From Chrysomallon squamiferum (taxonomy: Eukaryota; Mollusca; Gastropoda; Neomphalida; Peltospiridae): DNA of 64,000 nt. The translations under genes were made by a program, and so were the position numbers. Shown in pieces: positions 1 through 10,961 of this stretch. Where the stretch lies: NCBI GenBank assembly GCA_012295275.1, contig CM022673.1, positions 10,449,288 to 10,513,287 of the forward strand, read 5' to 3'. Numbering within the stretch: the stretch's first letter is position 1; the number at the start of each line of letters is the position of its first letter. The notes under the pieces are model-generated. The model did no database searches and was not told where the DNA came from. It saw nothing but the letters and a program-made list of their open reading frames with translations.

Positions 1-121
1 TGGTCTTGTATCTATACGAATGCCTGGAATCTCTAGAGTTGTCTGTCCTTGAACAGAACTCTCTAACTGAGAGGTGCCTGAACCTGGTTGAGAAAGGCCT
101 GATTCTGTCTGGGTGTGTGAC
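1..121 (-). CDS. ZSWIM2: ZSWIM2 exon 9, partial at window edge
   Basis: The acceptor is TGTTACAG at 122-124. Phase 2 entry gives 40 further open codons rich in Ser, Gln and Thr with no domain. The exon is still open at base 1, so it is cut by the window and not truncated by mutation. Confidence 0.8.
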
Positions 122-3100
122 CTGTAACAGTTATTGTTACTGAAATTAGTATTACTGTTATTGTAAATTAAATAAAAAACAGTAAAACACATTTTTTGAA
201 AGAACAACAAAAAATTCACAAGTTGCTAAAATAGCCTCCTATCCATTATGAAAACAGATATATTGTTATTATTTTATCATCAGCAAATATAAGACACTGT
301 CAATCTTTATATATTATATTATATTTTACACACCTTTCAGGACTGAAATCTACAACCATGCCATCAATTGGACATGTTGGGTGAGAGTGAAGAAGCCAGC
401 TTTTAATACAGTCTTTGTGAAACTATATAAAAAAAAGAAAAGAAGATAAATTATTATTAAATGTATGTCATAGTTTCAGAATTGATTCAACTGATTATTC
501 AGAGAATGTACATCCATGAGAAAAAAAAAAAAATAATAATAATAATAAAATAAAAAGAGAAAAAACAGACTACACAGATATTTATAATAAGACTGTATTT
601 CAGTTTCATCCACTCACTCATACATTATCTATTCATCTATTTAACTAACCAGTGAAATACACAGTGTGTCAGTCCTTCCCATCCCTCCCTAAGAACCCTG
701 ATATATTCATAATTGTATTCAAACATCCTTCTTTCCTTACATGCATTCATATATGTGCTTACCTTGTGTTTACAAGGTAGTTTTTTGACTATTTGTCCAG
801 TGCTGTATCCACGTAAGCAGACGCGACACTGCATGCCAGGAGCCAACAGACTGCTGTTATTTCTCACCATTTCTGTGGGCAGTGAGTCGATTTGTGTCTC
901 AGATATCTGACTTGGTAATTGCACTGCTTCACTGATGGAAAGAGAGAAAGAAAATAAGTGAAAGATTTAAATATTTATAACATCCTATATTACCCATTAC
1001 TAATGTAATTTATAAACAATTTTAATTAAGAATAAACAAAAGAAAGTTGTTGAAAAAAAGAATAGTTGACCAGTGTGATTTCTGGCTCAATATCTGAGCG
1101 GTTCTTAACCATAAATATTTTTATGATATTATAATTGCAGATTAAATGTATGCTGAGTATGTTGTTAAATAAAAATATTTCTTCCTTCTTGTTACAAAAT
1201 AATGTTACATTATACATATATTTCATAAATATTCATTATTCTGTGAATATGCACCCTTACTCATACTACAGCTCCTTATGAGCAATATGCAGTAAAGATA
1301 AAAGAATTCAGATTAAAAATTAAATTTTTATTCCCTCACATTCAGTTTGACTCATCAAAGGTCTGAAATATTTTTGATAAAATGATTGTGATGTATTAAT
1401 TTGCAGTAGATAACCACCCTGAAGTGACCGGTGGTTAAATTAACTGACCTGTCAAGCTGTAGTAGAAGGTCATAGTCTGATGAGGAGATGTCCCGATTCA
1501 TCAGGTCCTCAGTGACAGCTTGGGGTAGAGTGACACCAAACGTTCTGTCTGCAGCCCGCCAGCGCTGGTTACGTTTCTAAAGACATTGTGAAAATCTACA
1601 TTAAACATTAAATGATGTAACTAAAGGTTTAAATAAACTAAAGTGTAATTAACGATAAAATGAAATTAAAAAATAAGATGAAAAAAGTAAATAAAATAAA
1701 ATAAAATAAAACACAAGACAAAAGAAGTGTTGTTATAAAATTTTTAAAAATAAACAGATAACAAATAATATTATAAAATATATAATAATAAACAAAACTA
1801 AAGCAAACTCAGCAGAAAAAACAAACAAAACAAAAACAAACAAACAAACAAACAAAACTAACACCAAAAATAAATAAATAAACTGGAATAAATGTGGGGT
1901 TTTTTGGGGGGGTTGGCTCATGACTGAGATTTTCATGTCTCTGACTCAAATATTATAAGATATTAAGAAATAAATACTTACATGTCTAAATTCAAATGAA
2001 TGTTGAGTGTGAATTGGTGTGTTGAAACAGAGCTGACACAAGTAATAGTCCATACAATGAGAACATCTGTGTAATTAAAAAAAGTAATAAAGATACAGCA
2101 ATATCAAGGGTTTTTTTTGTTTGTTTTTGTTTGTTTTAAAGTTTTGTAATTATACTGTTTTTAAATATAATCTTTTAAGTTGAACTTTTTTCCTAATGTT
2201 TTACAAACATTTTCAAATTACTTTATAAATTATCTTCAATACAAACATTCATTTTCAGAAGTTTAAAAAACATATATTTGTAAATATATATAAATGTGTG
2301 TGTGATTAATAATAATAATCACATCACTAAACAAGAAAATATTTCAAATATAAACATTTTAGATGTTTTCAAGGGAAATCTAAATAAGCTCTTTTTTCAT
2401 TTTTAAGAAGTATATTCATGAAGTATTAAAAACAGTATTTAATATAAAGATAATTGTAACATTATATAAACTATATTCCTCAAATACATGTAACATTATA
2501 AAAACTATATTCTTCAAATACCAGTAACATTATAAAAACTATATTCTTCAAATACCTGTAATATTATATAAACTATATTCTTCAAAAATACCTGTAACAT
2601 TTCCCTTCTATTGGTGCGAGATGACAACTACGACAACACGTTCCCAAGTGTCTGTCCATTCTCACCGCAGGCTTCTCACCACTGGCATTTCTGAACTCCA
2701 TCTTGAGTAAATTCAGAGGACCAAAGTCCTCTCGACATATAGGACATTTGATTTCCTCTCTGCCCAGACCCTGCTGGTGTTCTGCATAGATCTTCATACA
2801 ACGGACGTGGATGCTGTTACCACAGCTAAACCTGTTTAAAAATCAATGAAATATTTACTTAAAGTTATTAAAACTTACTGATGCTAGCAGTAACAAACTG
2901 GTATAAACGAATAACAATCAATCATCTTCATTGCCATGGTGAAAACAACAAAGAAGGAGATAGACTTACTTGCAGTAGGTAACAGGCAGGTGTTTAGACA
3001 ACAATTCGTCCTGACAGATTGGACAGACGTCGTCTTTGGCGATCTCTCTCTGCTGCATCATCTCGCGGCCATCTGCCGCACTGATGACATTTTTAGACAC

Positions 3101-3987
3101 TGGTTTCTTTTTTCTCTGTTGTCCAATTTGGCCGTGCAGAACTTCATTGATTTCTCTTTCTACAAGTCCAAGCTGCCAAGTTACTGAAAAATAAATTTAA
3201 AAAAATAAAATCAATATTGAAAATCTGAAAATCTAAATTTAAGTGAAGCATAATCTCCTTGAATGAATTTAAAAACATTATCATTATTCCTTGGTATTTT
3301 TTTTGTAACTAAATGCATTATTTCAATCTTCAAAAATTTGTAATATTAATTATTATTATTATTATTATTGTCAGGTTTTTTTTGCATTATTAAAGAAACT
3401 GTAAAATTTCTAAATTGTTAAAACAACATTCTAAGAATCAATAATTAAATGTACAATTTTCAAAAAATTATGAATAAAATTTAATATAATTTAAGTACAT
3501 ACTAGGATTTTCTTTTGGCACTCTGAACTTCTTTAACAGCAACCAACAAATATGTTTACAAAGATCTTTCTCTTTCTTAAACACAGAACAGGTACAGCTG
3601 TGTGGATCACCAAGATAAACCTAGAAAAGTAGAAAATATTCTATCTAGTATTTCAAAAGAAATATTTATCATTTTGTGTTTAAAACACTATTAAAACTGT
3701 TCTTTACAACTTTAAAAAAACAAAAAAAAAAAAAACATTATTTGAGTGAAATGAGCTTATAAATTAATGTGCTAATAATTTATATTTAAAAAAATGTATA
3801 ATAATAATAATAATAATAATAATATATAGTGACCAACCTTGATATTTTTTACTTCTCCTTCTTCCTTTAATAAAAATCCAGTAGGCCCCATCTCTCTTAG
3901 AATAAAGATGGTAGCGTTTTGAGCTTCTGCTTGGTGCCAACATACTGCATCAGTTAAGTGACGCCTCCAGGGAAAACTGCGAGACAT
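1..3987 (-). CDS. ZSWIM2: ZSWIM2-like E3 ubiquitin ligase (SWIM + RING + ZZ + RING-H2), nine exons, C-terminus outside window
   Basis: Coding segments, in transcript order, are 3838-3987, 3503-3620, 2970-3183, 2592-2831, 1982-2066, 1449-1576, 763-931, 334-422 and 1-121 (open at the window edge). Phases 0,1,2,2,0,2,0,2 join cleanly into 438 codons. Seen domains: SWIM zinc finger C59-x-C61...C71-x-H73; RING from C143-P-I-C146 to C190-P-I-C193; ZZ finger about 227-263; second RING C347 to C385. The order SWIM-RING-ZZ-RING is, as far as I know, unique to ZSWIM2 (MEX). In mammals that protein is testis-enriched, works with UbcH5-type E2 enzymes and promotes death-receptor apoptosis; transferring this role here is inference. 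The start ATG at 3987 opens a segment that matches the family's N-terminus (REMGPTGFLL). The family is roughly 600 aa, so about a third is missing beyond base 1. A liprin-beta gene lies upstream on the same strand. Confidence 0.93.
334..422 (-). CDS. ZSWIM2: ZSWIM2 exon 8: end of second RING
   Basis: This 89-nt exon (phase 0 to 2) encodes FHKDCIKSWLLHSHPTCPID. It supplies H370, C373 and C385 of the RING. The position where the mammalian protein has the first Cys of the last pair appears to be H382 here. The acceptor is TTATATAG and the donor GTGTGT. Confidence 0.9.
763..931 (-). CDS. ZSWIM2: ZSWIM2 exon 7: start of second RING
   Basis: This 169-nt exon (phase 2 to 0) encodes residues 312-368. 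It includes NSSLLAPGMQCRVCLRGY and LPCKHK, giving RING ligands C347, C350, C365 and H367. Three AG sites lie within 8 nt. I chose the one at 932-933 because only it keeps the frame, and it has a good pyrimidine tract (CTTTCTCTCTTTCCATCAG). Confidence 0.9.
1449..1576 (-). CDS. ZSWIM2: ZSWIM2 exon 6: inter-domain linker
   Basis: This 128-nt exon (phase 0 to 2) starts KRNQRWRAAD, matching the RNQKWRS region of the mammalian protein, and continues with an acidic linker (DISSSDYDLLLQLD). The acceptor is GTCTTTAG and the donor GTCAGT. Confidence 0.9.
1982..2066 (-). CDS. ZSWIM2: ZSWIM2 exon 5: second half of ZZ finger
   Basis: This 85-nt exon (phase 2 to 0) encodes residues 241-269: C242, C245, C251, C254 and the terminal histidines H260 and H263 of the ZZ zinc finger, then HSFEFRH. 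The acceptor is ATTACACAG and the donor GTAAGT. Confidence 0.92.
2456..2598 (-). repeat. 34-bp tandem repeat anchored on the ZSWIM2 exon-4 donor
   Basis: Units begin at about 2456, 2490, 2524, 2558 and 2594 (spacing 34, 34, 34, 36). Each contains GTAACATTATA and TATATTCTTCAAATACC on the plus strand. The last unit overlaps the final bases of exon 4, so the exon end and donor are part of the repeat. Confidence 0.9.
2592..2831 (-). CDS. ZSWIM2: ZSWIM2 exon 4: second half of RING 1 and start of ZZ finger
   Basis: This 240-nt exon (phase 2 to 2) carries C164, H169, C172 and the CPIC pair (190-193) that close RING 1. It then gives the start of the ZZ finger (C227, C230, C239) with the conserved IEGKCY. 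The donor is ACAG/GTATTT. It is immediately followed by a 34-bp tandem repeat that re-copies this donor (see findings). Read-through meets a TGA a few codons past the donor. Confidence 0.93.
2970..3183 (-). CDS. ZSWIM2: ZSWIM2 exon 3: linker and first half of RING 1
   Basis: This 214-nt exon (phase 1 in, 2 out) has acceptor TTTTCAG and donor GTAAGTC. It encodes the family motif QLGLVEREINEVL, a basic linker, and the first RING ligands CPIC (143-146) and C160. It is visibly more GC-rich than its introns. Confidence 0.93.
3503..3620 (-). CDS. ZSWIM2: ZSWIM2 exon 2: SWIM zinc finger
   Basis: This 118-nt exon (phase 0 in, 1 out) encodes residues 51-89. It contains the whole SWIM signature CxCx(9)CxH (C59, C61, C71, H73), followed by ICWLLLKKF as in vertebrate ZSWIM2. 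The acceptor is TTTCTAG and the donor GTATGTAC. In the mammalian protein the SWIM domain is needed for its own ubiquitination. Confidence 0.93.
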
Positions 3988-3992
3988 TATTC
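3838..3992 (-). CDS. ZSWIM2: ZSWIM2 coding exon 1 (start codon exon)
   Basis: The ATG is at 3985-3987, preceded by 5 nt of UTR and an acceptor (CTACAG). It encodes residues 1-50, including REMGPTGFLLKEE, the hallmark N-terminal stretch of ZSWIM2. It ends in phase 0 at AAG followed by the weak donor GTTGGT. The next exon begins in phase 0 with the conserved VYLGDPHSC, so the junction is well supported despite the poor donor. Confidence 0.9.
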
Positions 3993-4298
3993 CTGTAGAG
4001 CATATTAAAATAATTAATTAATGACTGTTAGATATCTTGGTACTTTTATTTCATATTATGTATTGAGACATCCAGATATTTTATTTATATAATTTTTTTT
4101 TTTTTTTTTTTTTAATAATGATTTACTGAGGCCTAAAATATTCAGCACTTCCAAGTTATGACAATTACCATTGTCGCATCGAGTACATACTAAACAATTT
4201 TATAGAAATATAATAAAATGGCCGTTTCATTAAATATAAACACTGAATGAAGTTATATAATTTAGGGAAAATATCTGATAAAATTCTGATATTAATAC

Positions 4299-4400
4299 CT
4301 TTCTATTAGATTCCACGCAGACACACTGTTTCCAAAACATACATCATTTTAAAGTAACAGGAAACATGTATCGCCATGTTGTTTTCATGTCTCCATGGTC
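4299..4400 (-). other. ZSWIM2: Putative 5' UTR exon of the ZSWIM2 gene
   Basis: A donor AAAG/GTATTA at 4298-4299 faces the acceptor just upstream of the start codon (3993-3995), giving an intron of about 300 bp. No conserved protein continues here, so it should be noncoding. The upper end is a guess placed inside the CpG-rich patch. Confidence 0.5.
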
Positions 4401-4515
4401 CGTAGTCTCGTTTTCCTGAACACTTATTCAAAAGCGTATTTGTTATCGAAACTCCAACTGCCTCTTCCGTTTTCTTTTCTTTTCGCGGGTTATTTTGAAT
4501 CGAGCATGTTTCAAG
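4370..4515 (-). promoter_or_regulatory. Likely ZSWIM2 promoter (local CpG cluster)
   Basis: About ten CpG dinucleotides fall within about 150 bp, against near absence in the kilobases either side. They sit directly upstream of the inferred first exon. No TATA box stands out. A partial X-box-like GTCTCCATGG is present at about 4389-4398 but its second half is poor. Confidence 0.45.
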
Positions 4516-4704
4516 ATTTTGTCGGATAATAAAATGTTATAATCTCATACAATAGGTTATCAGTTAATAAAAAAAAGAGAAAAGTCAGATGTTATACTGA
4601 TTTACGATTTATGGTATTTTTACACATGCTTAAATTTTTTTACTTTTACCACTTCGTTTAAGCAATATTACAAATGTTTACTTTTAGAGTAAAGTCATAC
4701 TCAT

Positions 4705-5345
4705 AGTGGTATCTTGACTTACGAGTTTAATTCATTCCGTGACTGAGCTCGTAACTCAGTTTGCTCGTATATCAACTAAATTAAGTGAAAAATCATTAAT
4801 CCGTTCCAGCCCCCTTAGAACCACCGCAATTTTTTGTAATGTATTTTCACATAAGAAAATTCTGTGTATAAATGACAAATATTGTATAAAAAAACAAAAT
4901 AAAAGAGAATGAAAAGTATACAGGGTTAGGGTTTCTCCATCTTTTCATGGCCAGAGGTCCGCAGCTTAGAAACTGTTTTAACGCCTTTGGCTGGAGTTAT
5001 ATAGCCTTTATCGACTCCTTCTGCAGTATGTAAAGGTACTACATTCGTACTGTCTAGCCATGTTCACTACTCGCTCACCTCGCTCATGTTTTTTTTTTAT
5101 GATTTCATGCTTTAATTCAATGGACATCATCCGCTTCTTCTCACCACTGACCTTTGAACTCACTGTCTTAGGATCCATTGCCAGAAAAAATAAATTTGGT
5201 AAAATACTGTACAAAACGTAACTCGGATTTTGGCTCGCAACTTAAAGCAAAAAACCAACCAAGGCGACTGCTCGTATCTCGGAAAACTCGTAAGTTGGAG
5301 AATTCGTACTTTGTTTTCGGTCTCTTGGTTTTCAAACTTGCATTA
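4705..5345 (-). mobile_element. Decayed Tigger/pogo-like DNA transposon, internally deleted
   Basis: The minus strand at 5008-5178 encodes MDPKTVSSKVSGEKKRMMS followed by a helix-turn-helix-like stretch ending in ARQYECST. This is the typical N-terminus of Tigger-type (pogo superfamily) transposases. The frame then shifts and stops, and the DDE catalytic core is absent. The flanks carry related inverted sequences: CTTACGAG plus ACGAGCTCGTAACTC near 4728-4760, and CTCGTATCTCGGAAAACTCG plus TAAGTTGGAG near 5270-5300, as expected for terminal inverted repeats. Exact ends and TA target duplication were not resolved. It lies a few hundred bases upstream of the ZSWIM2 promoter. It cannot make an active transposase. 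Confidence 0.72.
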
Positions 5346-5349
5346 TTGT

Positions 5350-8300
5350 CATCTTTCTGTTAATATAAATGTTTGGAAAATCGAAATAAACCAATATTAA
5401 AAATATAAATGCCTTCATTTGATGATTCTGTAACTTGTAATAATTTTGGAATTAAAACAGAATTCCCTGCTGAATGACAACACAAACTGACCAGTACCCC
5501 ATAACAGCTCAGTCTATAAAAAACAAAGTTTCGTGTCTGATTAGGGGAAGGTCTTAAAGACTAAAGTCATATGGCTATATATTGAGCTTTGGCCAACAAT
5601 AGTGAGGTGACTGAAAATTTAAAATTTTGATATTTTGTTGCAAATGATTTATATATAGAAATATACCTAATCTCACCCATCCAGTGATGCAACATATATC
5701 AATTTTAAGGTGTATTTAGAACATATCACTGGAACTAAATGTGAATGCAAAACAAAGCTTGAGGAGTCAGGAGAATGAAAATGTCACATACATGAAAAAA
5801 TAAATGTCTTGAGTCCAAGAGAGTCCAATAATTTGTAACAGAAGTAATCTTCAACTGGACAATCTGAAATGAAAATGTCATTCATTTATTAACAATTACA
5901 TTAAAGCATTCCAAACTCTTTTGACCTTCAACCCTTCATGTAAAAGGACATTCAACAGTAAAAGGCATCAACAATACCAAAGTATCTGTTTTGCCAATTG
6001 CAAGGGAAAATAAATCAGAATTTGGTGAATATATTATTTCAAACCTTGAAACCTTGTCAGTCATAAAAGTGGCTTCCCAAGAATTGTTGGTGTCACAAAA
6101 GTACATTAACATCACAGCCCCAGATAAAAATAATGTAAATTTCCTTTCAGTTATTTTTCAGTTTAATCATCCTAACAGAAAGAATATTCAAATTCTTGAA
6201 AATCTGATTGTTTGGTTATTTTTTATTATTTTAACATTTTGCCCTTAGTTTTTAGACAATCCTCAAAACATGATGTGGCAGATGAGTGACAGCCCAAACT
6301 GCTGATAGCTTTAGTCTACCCTGTAATCAAAGTAATTCATCAGAGCTGTTAAGGTCAACTCACAGCAGAAGGTTTGGATGTAAAGTTAATATCACAGTAA
6401 AAATTGCCATGTTAGTATTTTTCTTGACTGAAGTAACAGAGCCTTCTTGTGGCTTTTCCATAAAGATTAAAAAATAAAACAAACACATATTACAATTTAA
6501 CATACATTTTATTTACATGACTGAGACAGGCATATTGAAAGCATGCACTGAAAAAACTAAAATTTTCAAAATATTTAAATAAAAATGTACCAGTCTCTGA
6601 AGACTCATTATAAAATTTTTGACAGATTGTAGAAAAACAGAAATAAAAATATTGACATTCACTCAGTTTAAAAAATCAGTCAAAGCTCACAATTAGTTTT
6701 TTTGTTTGTTCATATTCTTATTATATGTTATCATTTATTTAACATAAAAAGGTAAATAAATTTTAAAACAATTAAAAACATACTTAAAATGATATAAAAA
6801 ATGCTGAACTGTTTTTCAATGCTGTTGATTCTGTTTCTGTATTATTTTTTCTCAATTATTGATTTCCAAATGCTGATAGTATCAATTTATTCTGCATAAT
6901 TTAAAAAATTCCTAATTTTCCTAATGCTTTTATTATATAAAAAAATAATCCAATGTTTTTGGTGTTAATTTATCATATACATGTATTGAAATTTTAAAAT
7001 TTTCCAATGTTGCTGGTGCAAATTTATGATTACAATTTTATGTTAAGAAATTCTTATAAAATGAGTGTGTAAGAGACTGCTGATAATTGAAGGAAGAACA
7101 TTTTTTTTACCTTATATAAGATAAACAGTTAGATAAACAATTAGAGTATATTTTATGCTTCCAAAGAGCACAAACATTAGTAGGTCTAACTGACCCTAAA
7201 ATCCAGCAGTGTTCACATTTTACAAAAACCTCTGTCTCAGAGGCTTTTTAAAAAAATGGAATCTTATATGGTGATATACACTGTTTTAGTTCAAACTGAT
7301 AGCAAAAAAACATCTCTTACTTCAAGATTTAGCTGCAGTGAAATGCTTTTAGCACAGAAATTACTATGCTTGTCAGTGCTATACATTATGCTTTAAATAG
7401 GAATATTGGGAAAAAATGTATTTAGCTAATATTAGTAGATCATTTGTCTTTGTCCAGATTTATATACAGAAATATTAATAATAATGATGATGATGGTGAT
7501 TATGATAATGATAACTGTAACAGTAACTATAATAATAATAATAATAATAAAATGTATTATTACTAAATTTGTTCTTAACAAAGTTTCTTTTTATTGTAAC
7601 TATGTATTTGATAAACAAAACAATCTGTGTAACTTAACTATAATTTATTTTGAGATAAAAATACATCAGCAGCAGATGAAATTTTAACTTGTAGCCAATT
7701 TACAACTTTTTTTTATAATTTTGTCTCAATTTAAAATAAAAAAGATAAAACCTTAAAATTTTAATTATTCATGATAAACTTATTTGAACATTAAAAAGAC
7801 TAAAATAATAACATTTATAAATATTAAAAAATTAAAAACTGCAGATTTAAGAAAATTACAGGTGTAGAAAAAGCAGATATTTTAAAATTTAATAAATTAA
7901 AAACATACTTTGTTCCCGTGGTGTGTGTATATAAATATATATATATATATATAAGTTAAACACATCACTGATTCTAACTGTGCACATTACTATTCATGAT
8001 AAACAAACTTACAGTACAATATGTACAACTTACACACAGCCATCTTCCTATTATTTTGGAAATTATGTTTATTATTATTTTTAAAAAGGGAAGACAAGAA
8101 ATAAATAAAAAAAAATAATTGGAAATATACAATAAAACACTTTGGTAACATGAAAGCATTTATTATAAATTAATTTTTGTTTTTCTAAATTAATTTTATT
8201 GGTATGATTTTTTAAAACACCAAGAATATAAAATTCTGGGAAAAAAAATATGAACAAAAATGCATAATAAAAGAAACTTGATTAATATACTAATCTGCTA

Positions 8301-9457
8301 GGAGGGAAACAATAAACGTTACTTATTTATTAAGTGCAATATCTTGTCTAAATTTCACATTACATATTCATAAAATGATGTAAAGCTTTATAGTTATATG
8401 CTAAATAGATATTAAGTTTTTAATTTTATGTTATAAAAAAAAAAAATAATAATAAAAAAAAAATCTTAACTAGAGACAAAAGATGTATCATCTCAAAACT
8501 ATCAAATTTGTAGTTAGTACCTTCCAATTCTGATAGAAAAAAAAGATTATCTCACTAATGGATTTACATTATAAACCATAAATCAATATAGAATTTACTA
8601 ATAATGGTCAGAGACAATAACAAGTACATTTTTTCAGTCTTCTTGGTAATGCTGTGATGTACAGCAACATGATAAGGCACAGCTGGTTCACAAAACAGTC
8701 ACGTTGTTGTAAAATAGTTTATATTTGTTGACAAACTACAGTATTTAATATACAGAAATGCAGCAGGTAAGTTGTGTAAAAAAGTGTATAAAAATAATTT
8801 TCTGCTCAAAAATCTCACGAGGATTTTTAAAAGAATTGTTAAGATTTTTTTTTAAGGCAAGATAAGTGTCACAACCTGTGGAAAAACGGTAGTTTAAATT
8901 TTTATTTTCAAAAATGTGAGCAAATTGTTAGTTAAATCATAAACAGCAGAAATATGTTAATAAATTTTGTTTGTTATTAATTTTAAAATGTCAAGAAATT
9001 ATCATTGTTAGCAACAAATTAAGTATTTTGCTTTTAAATTTGAAAATTATTAAAATACTCATTTAAAAAAAATTTGATTTTTTTTTACATGATTTTGTTT
9101 TAAACCTTAAAAGAATTAAGGAAATATATAAGGATAGTTAAATAATTAAAACAATATATTTCCTTTTTGAAAAGCAATACTAAGTATGCAGAAATAAACT
9201 ATATTTTTAGTTAAATTGTAAAGTGAAAGCATTCAAACACATGTAGTACTATTAAGAAATCTTTTTTCCCCTATTATCAGAAAATAATAAATAAAAAAAT
9301 AAAAATAATTAAAGACACAAAAGTAGTTTAATTTTCAAATATACAGTAATCATTATAATTGGCAGCAGTGATTTGATGCAAGGCTATTTCAAAAATACAT
9401 TTGATATAAAATTATTGTAAAAATATTAACTGTACACTTTAAATTTCTTTACAATCA

Positions 9458-9497
<40 letters not shown>

Positions 9498-9939
9498 AAA
9501 TAAAAATAATAATAATGATGAAAAAAAGAGAATTTTTTTTTTTTCACTTTGTATCTGATAGGAAGCCCTGTGTTGTATATGGAGAAAATATATTTACATA
9601 AACCACAACATCCACACAAGAAACATATCTACCTGTCATTGGTAGATATAAATCATTATGAATCTACATTGCATACAACAATGATCTTTCAAATCATTAT
9701 AGACAAAATATTGTTGGAAGAATATAAATATTGCATTATATATTATATACAGTGTTAAGTTAATTTATCTGATTTTAGTATATTTAATTTATTTCTTTCA
9801 AGGTATAAATGCATTTTTAATATTAATTTATTAATTGTTTATGTTTAACTAAGCGTTAGTGTGTTTAATGTAGATTTTAGGCTTTAAACATTTTTTCTTT
9901 TTTTTACTTCATATAAAGCCTTAGATAATTTTCTAACAA

Positions 9940-9991
<52 letters not shown>

Positions 9992-10907
9992 TGTTAGGTT
10001 TATTTTCATTATGGTATAATTATTTTGGTGCAGTTAAACTGCATCTAGTCATTATATTAGACATTTAATGCACTTCATTTTGCTTTCGGTAAATAAATAT
10101 ATATATACTGTCAGTGTCTGCAACATCTCTTTGTGGAAGGATATCCTTTCATAAACTTTTCTTCATAAGAATACCAAAAATATGTATTTTAAAATATTGA
10201 ACTGTCTGTCCATTTTTATTTTTAAACTTTATTAAAGCAATTGATTTTTGTTCTCTTCATTTTATTATTTACAGTATGAAAGGTGATTTATATACAAAAT
10301 TTTACAATTTGTCTATGATATAAAAATAATGACCTCACAGATATATATATAACGTTCAGTGATTTATCCCATTCTAACTCAAAATGAACTGGATTCACTA
10401 ATATGTAAGACTAGGCCCCACAGGCTAAAATTGGTTTTCTAAAAGCAAATATAATTTTTAAATGAAATTTTGTTGTGATAAATGTCTAATCTGTGATAAA
10501 TGTCTAAAAAAAAATAAAAAAAAAAAAAAAATTAAAAAAATTAAAAAATAAATATATTAAAATGAAAAATTAATATTATCAGAAAAGTATGGGCTCTTTA
10601 ATTAGTTAAAAATTTATTTGAAAATAAAATGTTTTAAAAATAAAATACTGATTAAGTAGAACAAAGAGAAAACAGGAAACAGTAATTCTACCTTCCTGAG
10701 AAAATTAACAAACACAAACAAAACCAATTTTAAAAATTCTCCCTTAATTCAAATTCTGTTTCATAAAAATAAAATAGTCAACGTAGTTCTTCTGTTTTTG
10801 TCATCTCCACAAATCGTAATTTTAAGTTTGAAATTTTCCATTCACACTTCAGTTCACCGAGTTATCTCCCTTGAAACATTCACAGAACTTTGAGTGATTT
10901 GGTGATG
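5350..10907 (-). other. Intergenic DNA and liprin-beta 3' UTR, AT-rich, no other gene seen
   Basis: Downstream of the liprin-beta stop (10,908) the sequence is AT-rich with many possible polyadenylation hexamers, so the 3' end of the mRNA cannot be placed. It contains (A)37 at 9459-9495, an ATT run at 9944-9990 and several AAT runs. Short open frames here lack homology or splice support. Confidence 0.5.
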
Positions 10908-10961
10908 TCAGACATTAGATGTTTGACAACTGTCTAGAAATCTTTCTTGTGCCAGCATATT
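10908..10961 (-). CDS. PPFIBP1: Liprin-beta exon 21: stop codon exon
   Basis: 54 coding nt. It encodes NMLAQERFLDSCQTSNV then TGA at 10908-10910; human ends HMLKEDDMFKDF…SNV. The acceptor is TTATGACAG. It is much shorter than the human tail but keeps both ends. Confidence 0.9.
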   Translation of the reverse strand, partial: NMLAQERFLDSCQTSNV

